Shown: piece after piece, positions 26,624-35,525 of the stretch
How the letters are laid out: each line of letters begins with the position of its first letter
Position numbering within the stretch: position 1 is the stretch's first letter
NCBI RefSeq assembly: GCF_023336895.1
Contig: NZ_JAMBLT010000009.1
Location: 1-64,000 of the forward strand
Direction of reading: 5' to 3'
DNA: 64,000 nt
Source: Parasutterella secunda
GTDB lineage: Bacteria > Pseudomonadota > Gammaproteobacteria > Burkholderiales > Burkholderiaceae_F
Made by a program: the position numbers and the translations under genes
Notes under the pieces: generated by a model
Databases searched by the model: none
What the model saw: only the letters and a program-made list of their open reading frames with translations
What the model was told of the DNA's origin: nothing

Positions 26624-26655
26624 AGTACACCATCCGTACTTTTTCTCCGTACAAT
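26624..26655 (+). promoter_or_regulatory. sodB promoter region with dyad
   Basis: A TACAAT -10 candidate (26650-26655) lies 25 bases before the sodB ribosome site. Just upstream AAAAGTAC and GTACTTTT (26621-26643) form an 8-bp dyad around seven bases. It could be an operator overlapping the -35 area or a weak terminator of xseA. Confidence 0.4.
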
Positions 26656-26680
26656 CAAAACGTTTTTTAGGAGAGAAGAA

Positions 26681-27280
26681 ATGGCTTTTCAATTACCTAC
26701 TTTAGCGTTTCCGATGAATGCATTGGCTCCCGCCATGTCTGAAGAAACCATGCAATATCACTACGGCAAGCACCACCAAACCTATCTCACCAATTTGAAC
26801 ACCGCTATCAAGGGCACGCCCTTTGAAACCATGTCTTTGGAAGAGATCGTTTTGGCAAGTGACGGCATCAATCAAGGTATCTTTAACAATGCCGCACAAG
26901 CTTGGAACCATGCCTTTTTCTGGATGTGTCTTTCTCCCAAGGGCGGTCAAAAGCCCCAAGGCGAATTGATGACAAAGATTGAGGAACGTTGGGGTTCTTT
27001 TGAATCTTTCCGTGAACAGTTCTGCGCCAGCGCCGCGGGCAATTTCGGCTCGGGTTGGACTTGGCTTGTGCTCACCCCTCAAAAGACGCTTGAAATCGTT
27101 AATACGTCCAATGCCGGCACGCAACTGGCTAGCGACAATACGCCGCTTTTGGTCGTGGACGTGTGGGAACACGCCTACTACATCGACTACCGCAATTCCC
27201 GCCCCAACTACTTAAATGCTCTCTTTGATCATTTGATTGATTGGGAATTTGTGGCAAGAAACTACTACAACGCTAAGTAA
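26681..27280 (+). CDS. sodB: Superoxide dismutase (Fe)
   Basis: A 199-residue cytosolic iron superoxide dismutase. The metal ligands are visible: His27 in QYHYGKHH, the second His in AAQAWNHAFFW, and Asp and His in VVDVWEHAYYIDY. The AAQxWNH segment with the outer-sphere Gln is typical of the iron enzyme rather than the manganese one. AGGAGAG lies eight bases before the ATG. It is monocistronic and ends at a bidirectional terminator. Confidence 0.96.
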   Translation: MAFQLPTLAFPMNALAPAMSEETMQYHYGKHHQTYLTNLNTAIKGTPFETMSLEEIVLASDGINQGIFNNAAQAWNHAFFWMCLSPKGGQKPQGELMTKIEERWGSFESFREQFCASAAGNFGSGWTWLVLTPQKTLEIVNTSNAGTQLASDNTPLLVVDVWEHAYYIDYRNSRPNYLNALFDHLIDWEFVARNYYNAK

Positions 27281-27289
27281 TTCAAGACG

Positions 27290-27313
27290 GGCCTTGGGAT
27301 CACTCCCAAGGCC
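27290..27313. terminator. Bidirectional terminator after sodB
   Basis: GGCCTTGGGA, TCAC loop, TCCCAAGGCC: a perfect 10-bp stem between convergent sodB and the DUF192 gene. Confidence 0.8.
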
Positions 27314-27322
27314 GCATTTTCT

Positions 27323-27784
27323 CTAATTCAGACGAAGCTTGGCGCCTTCCGCTAAGTGCTTTTCCTGGAACCATCCTGCGTTCATTTCCAGCGCCCAAGC
27401 AATGGGACGGGGTGAGCAGTGTGTATTTTCTGTCTGCGCTTTCATGTGCCGCACGGCAATCAATTGTCCCTTGTCGTTAAAAAATCCGACATCCAAATCA
27501 ATAGGGACATCTTTCATCCACATGCAAACTTGACGGGCCGGGTGAAAAACAAAAAGCATGCCCTGATTTTTCTCTAAGTGTTCGACACCTTGCAGTCCGC
27601 GTTGCTGTTCAGCTTCACTTTTTGCAACCTGAACGTTCACAGGCTGATCGTTCACGTAAATGGTTTCGCTCATAGCCGTGGCAGGCAAAAGAATGGTTAA
27701 AAATCCAATACAAAAACTGCGCGAGTAATGTTTAAATACTATTCGCGCAGTTTTGAGCAGAGACAATACAAAGCTCATCGACAC
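27323..27784 (-). CDS. Exported DUF192 protein
   Basis: A 153-residue protein with an N-terminal hydrophobic export signal (FCIGFLTILLPATAMSE) and a DUF192 domain. Family motifs are visible: AEQQRGLQGVEHLEKNQGMLFVF, MWMKDVPIDLDVGFFN, and ALEMNAGWF. The function of DUF192 is not established. The GTG at 27784 has AGAGGA five bases upstream and is taken as the start; an ATG two codons later is also possible. It lies ten bases downstream of a cold-shock gene and is probably cotranscribed with it. Confidence 0.82.
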   Translation of the reverse strand: MSMSFVLSLLKTARIVFKHYSRSFCIGFLTILLPATAMSETIYVNDQPVNVQVAKSEAEQQRGLQGVEHLEKNQGMLFVFHPARQVCMWMKDVPIDLDVGFFNDKGQLIAVRHMKAQTENTHCSPRPIAWALEMNAGWFQEKHLAEGAKLRLN

Positions 27785-27793
27785 AACAATCCT

Positions 27794-28024
27794 CTAGCTT
27801 GCGGCGTCTTCGGTTTTCATAGGCAGGGGTACCACACGAGTGGCGTGCAATCCGCGTTCGGATTGTTCGAATTCAAACTCTACCCGCTGATTGGTTTGCA
27901 GGGTCTTGCGACCGGGCATCTCAATGGAGCGGAAATGAACAAACACTTCACGATCCTGACCATCGGGGATAATGAACCCGTAACCTTTGGCATCCGAGAA
28001 CCATTTAACAGTACCGGAATTCAT
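27794..28024 (-). CDS. Cold-shock-domain protein
   Basis: A 76-residue single CSD. The RNA-binding motifs GTVKWFSDAKGYGFI (RNP1) and VFVHFRSI (RNP2) are present. Compared with CspA the C-terminus is extended by about ten residues (PLPMKTEDAAS). It binds single-stranded nucleic acids and probably acts as an RNA chaperone. AAAGGA precedes the ATG at 28024. It lies upstream of the DUF192 gene, a pairing often seen in betaproteobacteria. Confidence 0.92.
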   Translation of the reverse strand: MNSGTVKWFSDAKGYGFIIPDGQDREVFVHFRSIEMPGRKTLQTNQRVEFEFEQSERGLHATRVVPLPMKTEDAAS

Positions 28025-28189
28025 ACAACATCCTTTCAAAGAAAGCATAGGCAAACTAGAGAGAGTTCTATTTTGTCTGCTTTCAGTTTCATCATAGGCT
28101 TATTACAACGGCTTGGGTAGGTTTTTTTGAGAAATTCTAAGGTGTGAAAATGGCGTTTAAAGTCTTTAACGAAGTCGAGATGGGCAATT

Positions 28190-28230
28190 ATCAAAAAGAA
28201 ACCCGAAATGGGAAAATTTCTCATTTCGGG
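28190..28230 (-). terminator. Rho-independent terminator after dut (minus strand)
   Basis: On the minus strand CCCGAAATG, eleven-base loop, CATTTCGGG is followed by TTTCTTTTTG. Confidence 0.8.
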
Positions 28231-28257
28231 CTGCAATTTTGAATTTAAACCGCATTT

Positions 28258-28704
28258 TTATGCTTTACCGGTTGAACCAAAACCGCCGGCTCCACGATCC
28301 GAAGTCTCAAAATCATCTACTATGTTCATTTGCATTTGAACAACGGGCACAATGACAAGCTGCGCAATGCGTTCCATCGGTTCAATGGTGAAGGCTTCTT
28401 GTCCGCGGTTCCAGGTGGAAACCATCAATTCGCCTTGATAGTCCGAGTCAATCAATCCCACTAAATTTCCCAAAACGATACCGTGTTTGTGGCCCAAACC
28501 CGAACGGGGAAGAATCAAGGCGGCGTAACCCGGATCGGCCAGGTGAATGGCAAGACCGGTTTTAATCAAGCGAGTTTCACCGGGATTGAGTGTTAGCGGC
28601 TCATCCAATATGGCTCTTAAATCAAGACCCGCAGAACCCGTAGTGGCATAGGTCGGCATTTTGTCTTTAACACGGGGATCAAGGATTTTGACATCGACTT
28701 TCAT
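28258..28704 (-). CDS. dut: dUTP diphosphatase
   Basis: A 148-residue trimeric dUTPase that hydrolyses dUTP to dUMP. The five conserved motifs are present, including [37 protein letters not shown] and the C-terminal Phe arm [10 protein letters not shown]. The start at 28704 (MKVDVKIL) matches the family and follows GGAG. It is the last gene of the coaBC-membrane protein-dut operon. Confidence 0.97.
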   Translation of the reverse strand: MKVDVKILDPRVKDKMPTYATTGSAGLDLRAILDEPLTLNPGETRLIKTGLAIHLADPGYAALILPRSGLGHKHGIVLGNLVGLIDSDYQGELMVSTWNRGQEAFTIEPMERIAQLVIVPVVQMQMNIVDDFETSDRGAGGFGSTGKA

Positions 28705-28708
28705 GAGA

Positions 28709-29173
28709 TTATCTCCGGCGGTTTCGTTTCTGACGGATAACATTTGAAAAAATAGAGAATAAAACTAAAAAGACGGCCGTGGCGATCAGTTCTTCATCGC
28801 CAGTCATGCCGCCATAGAAAAAGAGGGCAAAACCCGCAAAGATTAGAAGAAAAGTCGAGGCAGAGCCTGCACGACTGAGCTTGTCGCGAGAAGCGGATGA
28901 CGGGTTTTGGGCGACAGACGGATCCACTTTAAAAGCATCTTCCGGTTGATTGATGACCGTGTCGCGATGAATCGGAGTGGGATCGATGTCAGGAGAAGTC
29001 CAAACACCGGAAGCCGCGCCGTTTAACTCATCGTTAATCTGCTCGCGCATCTGCTCATCGTTGACTTGCAAAGCTTTTAATTCTTGAACGCTTTTTTGAT
29101 TGAGTTTTTCAACAAAGCTTGCAAAGTCCCCATCTTTGGGTTCCAAGTAAGAAGGATCGAAACGCTTTCGCAT
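28709..29173 (-). CDS. Small membrane protein of unknown function
   Basis: A 154-residue protein not recognised. Residues 1-100 are polar and probably disordered or helical, with a Gln/Glu-rich segment. Residues about 104-145 form two membrane helices ([18 protein letters not shown] and [19 protein letters not shown]), followed by a basic tail (RQKRNRRR), which suggests both termini in the cytosol. Its start overlaps the coaBC stop by one base, and it ends four bases before dut, so it is part of that operon. Confidence 0.7.
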   Translation of the reverse strand: MRKRFDPSYLEPKDGDFASFVEKLNQKSVQELKALQVNDEQMREQINDELNGAASGVWTSPDIDPTPIHRDTVINQPEDAFKVDPSVAQNPSSASRDKLSRAGSASTFLLIFAGFALFFYGGMTGDEELIATAVFLVLFSIFSNVIRQKRNRRR

Positions 29174-30351
29174 TAATTCACCTCCTGGGCAATTTTGGCT
29201 ATGAGCGCCTGAGCAATGTGCTCTTTGGTTGCTTTAGCCAAAGGTGTGGCCGCATCGCGCTCGACAAAGACAACGGCATTGGTATCTTGATTCATCGCGT
29301 CGCTTACCAAATTAGCCACGATTAAAGGCACGTTTTTACGGTACAGCTTAGCCCGTGCGTTATCAATGAGATTATCCGTTTCTGCTGCAAAACCTACACA
29401 ATAGGGCGCATTTTCAAGCGCTGCGACACTGGCAAGGATATCCGGATTTTCTTCAAACTGAAGATCCGGGGCGCCTGCAAATTCTTTTTTGATTTTGTGA
29501 TCGCTTGCATTGGCAACTCGCCAATCGGCAACGGCGGCCACACTGATGAAAATTTCATGCTGAGCGACTTCCTGCATGACCGCGTCATACATCTCGCGCG
29601 CGGTGGTCACATCAATTCGCTTGACACCGGCGGGAGTTTTTAAATCACATTTCCCGGCAATTAAAGTCACCTCAGCGCCAGCTAAAGCAGCCGCTTTGGC
29701 AATGGCAAAACCTTGTTTGCCCGATGATAGGTTGGTGATGCCGCGAACCGGATCAATCGCCTCGTAAGTCGGACCCGCCGTAATGAGTACACGACAGCGA
29801 TCAAGCAGGCGCGGAGAGAATGCCCCCTGCAGTAACTCGATAATATCTTCAGGCTCAAGCATTCGCCCGCTTCCGATGTCGCCGCAGGCTTGCTCGCCCG
29901 AGTCCGGCCCCAGGAAAATGGCTCCGTCTTGAGTAAGCTGGGTGACATTGCGCTGCGTGGCCTGATTGTGCCACATAAAGGTATTCATGGCCGGCGCGTA
30001 GGCAACCGGACAGCGCGCAGCAAGGATTGCCGCGCTTAAGAGATCGTCGGCGAGCCCTTGAGCCGCTTTTGCCAAAATATTAGCCGTCGCAGGTGCCACA
30101 AGAAGAAGCGAAGCCTCTTTTGTGGCTTCAATATGCGGAATGGCGGTAGTGGAGTCGTCCCAATCGCCCGTATAGACCTTTTTGGCTCCCAGCGCTTGGA
30201 AACTGAGCGGTGTAACAAAACGCTGCGCGGCCTCAGTCATAATGACAGACACTTCAGCGCCTCGTTTAATGAGCAATCTCAATAATTCACAGCTTTTGTA
30301 AGCAGCAATGGAACCGGTTACCGCCAATACAATCTTTTGCCCAGAGAGCAT
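29173..30351 (-). CDS. coaBC: Bifunctional phosphopantothenoylcysteine decarboxylase/synthetase CoaBC
   Basis: A 392-residue coenzyme A biosynthesis enzyme. The N-terminal CoaC domain binds FMN (VTGSIAAYKSCELLRLL, VAPATANILAKAAQGLADDLL, APAMNTFMWHNQATQRN) and decarboxylates phosphopantothenoylcysteine. The C-terminal CoaB domain (about residues 188-392) starts with ITAGPTYEAIDPVRGITNLSSGKQG and forms the preceding intermediate. The coaBC-dut pair is widely conserved. Its position downstream of ileS-lspA suggests one long minus-strand unit. Confidence 0.96.
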   Translation of the reverse strand: MLSGQKIVLAVTGSIAAYKSCELLRLLIKRGAEVSVIMTEAAQRFVTPLSFQALGAKKVYTGDWDDSTTAIPHIEATKEASLLLVAPATANILAKAAQGLADDLLSAAILAARCPVAYAPAMNTFMWHNQATQRNVTQLTQDGAIFLGPDSGEQACGDIGSGRMLEPEDIIELLQGAFSPRLLDRCRVLITAGPTYEAIDPVRGITNLSSGKQGFAIAKAAALAGAEVTLIAGKCDLKTPAGVKRIDVTTAREMYDAVMQEVAQHEIFISVAAVADWRVANASDHKIKKEFAGAPDLQFEENPDILASVAALENAPYCVGFAAETDNLIDNARAKLYRKNVPLIVANLVSDAMNQDTNAVVFVERDAATPLAKATKEHIAQALIAKIAQEVN

Positions 30352-30362
30352 CGCACTGTCCT

Positions 30363-30854
30363 TTAATCCGAGGAGTTATGGGTTAGGCTATCAATGATCA
30401 AAAGCCCTGCGCCGCCCACAATGGCCATATCAGCCACATTAAAGGCGGGCCAGTGCCAATAGCCGTAATAAAAATCTAGGAAATCAATCACATATCCGTA
30501 AATTATACGGTCAAAGAGATTACCTAACGCACCGCCCATGATCAAAGACAGAGCAAGACAAAAAAGCCCTTCTTGCGAGTGTTTGATAATGAGTTTTGCG
30601 CAAACAAATACTGCGACTAAAGCAATCGCTGCGAAAAGATACATCTGCCAGCCGTCGTGGCCTGCGAGAAATGAAAAAGCAGCCCCGGTGTTGTGAGCCA
30701 ACACAAGGTTGAAAAACGACGTAACCGCTCTGGATTCGCCAAGATAAAAATGACTTTCAAAGTACCACTTGGTGGCAAAGTCAATGACAAACACCAGAGC
30801 TGAAACGCCCGCCCAGGGCAATAATGCTCGGGCGGGACGAGAGTTGGTGCTCAT
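30363..30854 (-). CDS. lspA: Lipoprotein signal peptidase
   Basis: A 163-residue inner-membrane aspartyl protease that removes signal peptides from prolipoproteins. Four membrane helices are visible, and the catalytic pair lies in FDRIIYGYVIDF and FNVADMAI. It follows ileS after nine bases, the classic ileS-lspA order. Its likely substrates here include NlpD and the NikA-like lipoprotein. Confidence 0.96.
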   Translation of the reverse strand: MSTNSRPARALLPWAGVSALVFVIDFATKWYFESHFYLGESRAVTSFFNLVLAHNTGAAFSFLAGHDGWQMYLFAAIALVAVFVCAKLIIKHSQEGLFCLALSLIMGGALGNLFDRIIYGYVIDFLDFYYGYWHWPAFNVADMAIVGGAGLLIIDSLTHNSSD

Positions 30855-30863
30855 GCAAAAACC

Positions 30864-33713
30864 TTAAGCAAAGCGGCGGGTTTCACCGGCACCGAAAAGG
30901 TTTTCAGCGCAGCGGGCGCAAAGCGTCGGGTGGTCGGCCACCGTGCCCACTGTTGCCGTGTAGTGCCAGCAGCGAGCGCACTTGGGAGCGGCGGATTGAT
31001 GCACGCTCACCGAGGCCGGCCCCTGATGAAGATCAGCGCGGCTCGTGATCATGACAAAGCGCAATTCGTCGCCCAAGCTTGCCAAGGCTTCATAGTCATC
31101 GCCATCAACAGTGATGTCCACTTCAGCTTGAAGGCTTGAACCCACCTTGCCTTCGGCGCGCAAGTTTTCGATTTCTTTTTGCACATCGGTGCGAACCTTG
31201 CGGATACGTTCCCACTTGGCGAGCAATTCTTCAGCACCTGCGATTTCAGGCAAATTGAAGAATTCTTCAGTAAAGATCGAAACCGACTTGCCCGGTTCAA
31301 AGATGGCAAAGGCTTCTTCGGCCGTAAAGGAGAGAATCGGAGCCATCAAGCGCAGGTAAGCCGCGGTGATGTACCAAAGGGCGGTTTGCGCAGAGCGGCG
31401 AGCCAACCCAGTTGTGGCGGTCGTGTAGAGACGATCTTTGAGAATATCCAGGTAGAAGCTTCCCAAGTCATCGCTTGCGAACGATTGCAGCTTCGCCACG
31501 ATCGGGTGGAAGTCGTTGTCGTTATAAAGTTCAATGACTTCCTTTTGCAATTGAGCAACACGGGCGATGGCCCAGCGGTCAAGCTCAATCATGTCTTCAA
31601 ACTTCACGGCATCCTTGGTGATGTCGAAGTCACTGGTGTTGGCTAAGAGGAAGCGCAACGTGTTGCGGATGCGGCGGTAAGAGTCCGTCACGTGTTTAAC
31701 GATCGTCTTACCGAAACTCAATTCACCGGAGTAATCGGTGGAGGCTACCCACAAGCGCAGAATTTCAGCGCCATAGGTCTTCGTGGCATCCATGAGCTGC
31801 ACCGTGTTGCCCAAGCTCTTACTCATCTTGCGGCCTTGTTCGTCCACCGTAAAGCCGTGCGTTAAGAGGGCGTTGTACGGAGCGCGGCCATCGAGCATCA
31901 CGCCGATCAACAAAGAAGAATGGAACCAACCGCGGTGTTGGTCGCTGCCTTCCAAATAAAGATCGATCGGGAAGTCGAGTTTATCCTTGTGAGAACCGCG
32001 CACTACCGTGGCGTGCGTGGAGCCCGAGTCAAACCACACGTCCAAAATGTCGGTGGTCTTGTCATACTGTTGGGCTTCTTCAGCACTCATGAAATCTTCC
32101 GCTTTAGCCTGAGTCCAGGTTTCGATGCCGCCTTGTTCGACGCGTTTGGCGACTTCTTCCATGATTTCAAGCGTGCGCGGATGCAGCTTGCCCGTTACCT
32201 TGTGGGTGAAGAAGGGGAGCGGCACACCCCAGTTGCGTTGACGCGAGATACACCAGTCAGGACGGTTGGCGATCATGGCGTGCAGACGGTTGTAACCCCA
32301 GCTCGGGTAGAACTTCGTGGCATCCACCGCTTCAAGCGCAGCCTCGCGAAGGCTCTTGGGCTGTTCGGTACCGATTGCAGGACGTGTGTCATCGTTACTC
32401 TTATCCATACGGATAAACCACTGGCTCGTTGCACGGTAGATCAAGGGCGTCTTGTGGCGCCAGCAGTGCATATAGCTATGAACCTGCGTGCCGTAGTGCA
32501 AAAGGTTACCGGATTCTTTCAGTTTTTCAACGATAACCGGTTGCGCTTTCCAAATGTGCAAGCCACCGAAGAGGGGAAGGTCGTCGGCGTAAACACCGTT
32601 GCCTTGCACCGGATTGAGGATGTCATCGTTGTGCATGCCGTACTTCTTGCAGGTGTAGAAGTCGTCCACACCGTAGGCAGGCGCCGAGTGAACAATACCG
32701 GTACCGGCCGTTGAATCAACATAGTCGGCTAATTCAACGGGACTAAAGCGCTTGTAGCCCGCATCCATTTGAGAAAGCGGGTGCATGAAGCGAACCAATT
32801 CAAAAGCCTGGCCCTTCGCTGTTGCGACCGTCTTACCTTGCATTTCATAGCGCTTGAGGCAATCTTCAACCAGCTTTTCGCACAAGATGAGGTAACGATC
32901 GCCGCAATCGACTAACGCATAGTCAAGTTCGGGGTGCATGTTCAAGGCTTGGTTGGCGGGAATCGTCCAAGGCGTCGTTGTCCAAATCACCGTGTAGGCG
33001 GGTTTATCGAGCGTATGACCATAGATTGCTTCAACCTTGGCCTTATCTTCTTCGGCCAAGGGGAAAGCCACGTCAATGATGGGGCCTTTAATGTCTTTGT
33101 ATTCGACTTCGGCTTCAGCCAAAGCGGATTGGCAGTCAAAGCACCAGTTCACAGGCTTAAGACCACGGTAGACGTAACCCTTTTCCATGAGCTTAGCCAA
33201 AACACGGATTTGAGCGGCTTCCGTGTCGTAGCGAAGCGTGAGGTAGGGATCGTTCCAATCACCCAAAACGCCTAAACGTTGGAAACCGGTCATTTGGCGA
33301 GCGACTTGCTCGTGAGCATATTGACGAGCCTTGGCTTGCAGTTCAACGATCGGCAAGTTTTTGCCGTAAAGCTTTTCAATCTGAATTTCAATGGGCATGC
33401 CGTGGCAGTCCCAACCCGGCACGTAGGGAGTGTCGTATCCCATCAACGTGCGGGACTTCAAAATGATGTCTTTTAAAACCTTGTTGACACCATGACCCAA
33501 GTGCAAGTCGCCGTTAGCGTACGGAGGACCATCGTGCAAAATAAAATGCTTGCGGCCTTTTTTCGCATTGCGGATGGCACCGTAAATATCTTTTTCAAGC
33601 CATTCTTTGATCCAATTCGGTTCACGGGCTGGCAGGTTGCCGCGCATCGGGAAGGGCGTATCCGGCAGATTAAGCGGATACTTTTGTGCTTGATCGTCAG
33701 TAGTTTTAGCCAT
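30864..33713 (-). CDS. ileS: Isoleucyl-tRNA synthetase
   Basis: A 949-residue class I synthetase. The signature [16 protein letters not shown] (HIGH) and [10 protein letters not shown] (KMSKS) flank the catalytic core with the CP1 editing domain between them, including the [15 protein letters not shown] editing loop. The C-terminus has a zinc finger with CARCWHY and CARC. Bacterial type, the usual length. AAGGAGA precedes the ATG. It heads ileS-lspA and follows ribF on the same strand, as in many proteobacteria. Confidence 0.98.
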   Translation of the reverse strand: MAKTTDDQAQKYPLNLPDTPFPMRGNLPAREPNWIKEWLEKDIYGAIRNAKKGRKHFILHDGPPYANGDLHLGHGVNKVLKDIILKSRTLMGYDTPYVPGWDCHGMPIEIQIEKLYGKNLPIVELQAKARQYAHEQVARQMTGFQRLGVLGDWNDPYLTLRYDTEAAQIRVLAKLMEKGYVYRGLKPVNWCFDCQSALAEAEVEYKDIKGPIIDVAFPLAEEDKAKVEAIYGHTLDKPAYTVIWTTTPWTIPANQALNMHPELDYALVDCGDRYLILCEKLVEDCLKRYEMQGKTVATAKGQAFELVRFMHPLSQMDAGYKRFSPVELADYVDSTAGTGIVHSAPAYGVDDFYTCKKYGMHNDDILNPVQGNGVYADDLPLFGGLHIWKAQPVIVEKLKESGNLLHYGTQVHSYMHCWRHKTPLIYRATSQWFIRMDKSNDDTRPAIGTEQPKSLREAALEAVDATKFYPSWGYNRLHAMIANRPDWCISRQRNWGVPLPFFTHKVTGKLHPRTLEIMEEVAKRVEQGGIETWTQAKAEDFMSAEEAQQYDKTTDILDVWFDSGSTHATVVRGSHKDKLDFPIDLYLEGSDQHRGWFHSSLLIGVMLDGRAPYNALLTHGFTVDEQGRKMSKSLGNTVQLMDATKTYGAEILRLWVASTDYSGELSFGKTIVKHVTDSYRRIRNTLRFLLANTSDFDITKDAVKFEDMIELDRWAIARVAQLQKEVIELYNDNDFHPIVAKLQSFASDDLGSFYLDILKDRLYTTATTGLARRSAQTALWYITAAYLRLMAPILSFTAEEAFAIFEPGKSVSIFTEEFFNLPEIAGAEELLAKWERIRKVRTDVQKEIENLRAEGKVGSSLQAEVDITVDGDDYEALASLGDELRFVMITSRADLHQGPASVSVHQSAAPKCARCWHYTATVGTVADHPTLCARCAENLFGAGETRRFA

Positions 33714-33788
33714 GATATCTCCTTGGTCCCCTCGGACTCTTCAAGGTTGTTAAAAACAAAAGCGTGCGAATTTTTAATAGGCTTCGCA

Positions 33789-34772
33789 CTAACCGTACAT
33801 TTCGGTGAGTTCCGTATCGGAACGCGCCAAACCGACCAGTCCGCGAGCTTTCTGAGCATCGGCGTTAATGGCGGCTTTCAATTCATCCAAATTGGCGAAC
33901 TTTTTGTCGTCGCGCAATTTATCCAAAAATTCCACTCGAACGATTTTGCCGTAACAGTCGGAGTGGTAATCAAAAATATGCGTTTCAAGCAAGTATTTCT
34001 TCGGCTGACCCGCTGTCACCGTCGGCCGGCAGGTGATCGTAGCTACACCACCCAACGGATAGGGAGCAAGTCCATGCACAAAAACGGCGTACACGCCTTT
34101 GACGGCCGGCTCTCCGTTTTTATCAACCGGGATGCAATCAAGATTGATGGTCGGAAAACCCAGTGTGCGGCCTAATTCCTGACCATGCACAACACGGCCC
34201 GTGATGTGATAGTGATGGCCCAGCAATTGGGTGACTTCAAAAAGGTCATTATCTTGGAGGGCTTTTCTCAAGCGTGTGCTGGAGATACGGCTCTTGCCGT
34301 GAAAAAGGGTTGGAGAAACCCAGACTTCAAAACCGAGTTCCTTGCCAAGTGCCTTCAAGTCTTGCACATTGCCCTGACCTTTATAGCCGAAATGAAAATC
34401 CTCTCCCACGGTAACCCAACGAGCGTGCAGTCCTTCGACTAAAATCTCTTCGGCAAACTGCCTTGGACTCATACGGGCTAAGCGCTCATTGAAGTTAAGG
34501 AAAATGACGCGTTGAATGCCGCAGGCTCCGATATCGAGTACCTTATCCCGAATGTTGTTGACTCGGGCTAGAACTTCGTGACCGTGAGGGTAGACTTCTT
34601 TGGGATGGGGTTCGAATGTGACCGCGCAAGGCAAAAGACCGCGAAGGTCTGCGGCCTGTACCACTTCCTCTAAAAGCGCCTGATGGCCGCGATGCACACC
34701 GTCAAAATTGCCGATGGCCACCGCACAGTCCATTTTTCTTAGATCCTGAGGAACCCCTCGAAATACTTTCAT
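33789..34772 (-). CDS. ribF: Bifunctional riboflavin kinase/FMN adenylyltransferase
   Basis: A 327-residue enzyme making FMN and FAD from riboflavin. The N-terminal adenylyltransferase domain has GNFDGVHRGHQALL and ISSTRLRKAL; the C-terminal flavokinase domain has GRTLGFPTINLD and KGVYAVFVHG. It lies 75 bases upstream of ileS, the conserved ribF-ileS-lspA order. Confidence 0.96.
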   Translation of the reverse strand: MKVFRGVPQDLRKMDCAVAIGNFDGVHRGHQALLEEVVQAADLRGLLPCAVTFEPHPKEVYPHGHEVLARVNNIRDKVLDIGACGIQRVIFLNFNERLARMSPRQFAEEILVEGLHARWVTVGEDFHFGYKGQGNVQDLKALGKELGFEVWVSPTLFHGKSRISSTRLRKALQDNDLFEVTQLLGHHYHITGRVVHGQELGRTLGFPTINLDCIPVDKNGEPAVKGVYAVFVHGLAPYPLGGVATITCRPTVTAGQPKKYLLETHIFDYHSDCYGKIVRVEFLDKLRDDKKFANLDELKAAINADAQKARGLVGLARSDTELTEMYG

Positions 34773-34850
34773 AGCACGAAAAATCAGAAATAAACGCCCA
34801 ATTTTATCAAATATGTATTAAGGTGATTTGAGAGGTTTAGAGTAGTCCGA

Positions 34851-34899
34851 CGAGAAATAATCTTTGTTGGAAATCAACGATACAAAGGATTATTTCTCG
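34851..34899. repeat. Long inverted repeat at the end of the cytochrome gene
   Basis: Two arms of 17 and 18 bases (34851-34867 and 34882-34899) are complementary except for one bulged base, around a 14-base loop. The right arm includes the last codons and stop of the cytochrome b gene. There is no T-run, so a terminator role is uncertain. Confidence 0.7.
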
Positions 34900-35525
34900 T
34901 ATTCCTTCCATAGACTGTGCCGGTGTTTGGCATAGTCAGCGTCAACATAACCGCTAAACATCGCCGGCAGTAAAAAGCGATTGGCTTTAAATATGAACGC
35001 CGCCATGTGACCAATAAAAAGCAAAATAGCAAGCACCATGCCCAAATTGTGCAGTTGGGCAAGCCAAAAGAGCACCGGATCGGGAAAGTCAATTCCAGAG
35101 AGATTTTTGAGCGTCTTTAAAAGTCCCGTGATGATCAGTAATGCAAAAACAGCTGCAAAAGCCGCCCAAGCCAGTCTTTGTTCAGGCAGATACTTGCCCG
35201 AAGGCGGTTCCTGCCCGCCGGTTAAAAGCGCTTTAATGATGGCAACGCTTTTCGAGAAGTCACCTTTTTGAGGGACGATGTCAAAATCCCCTTCGAGTGC
35301 ATGAACCACCAAATGAAACACACAAAGAAAGGTGAAAAGGATGGCAAAGGCATAGTGCCATGGCAAGGTGGTGAAAAAGTCCGCCGTGGAGGGGAAAACT
35401 TGAGTTAATCCATAGCGTTTGGCAACAGGCATTTGCAAAATGCCGGTCACCATCAGACCGAAACAGGAAAAGGCAATCCCCCAATGAACGAAACGGTTAC
35501 GGACACTTTGACGATAGACTCGCAT
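34890..35525 (-). CDS. Formate dehydrogenase-type cytochrome b subunit
   Basis: A 211-residue membrane cytochrome related to FdnI/FdoI. It begins with RNRFVHWGIAFSCFGLMVTGILQMP and has four hydrophobic helices containing candidate haem histidines (FVHWG, PWHYA, FHLVVHALEGDF, LHNLGM, GHMAAF). The start at 35525 follows GGAGG and overlaps the stop of the upstream ferredoxin gene by one base, so the two are coupled. It should pass electrons between quinone and the periplasmic ferredoxin subunit. Confidence 0.82.
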   Translation of the reverse strand: MRVYRQSVRNRFVHWGIAFSCFGLMVTGILQMPVAKRYGLTQVFPSTADFFTTLPWHYAFAILFTFLCVFHLVVHALEGDFDIVPQKGDFSKSVAIIKALLTGGQEPPSGKYLPEQRLAWAAFAAVFALLIITGLLKTLKNLSGIDFPDPVLFWLAQLHNLGMVLAILLFIGHMAAFIFKANRFLLPAMFSGYVDADYAKHRHSLWKEYEK

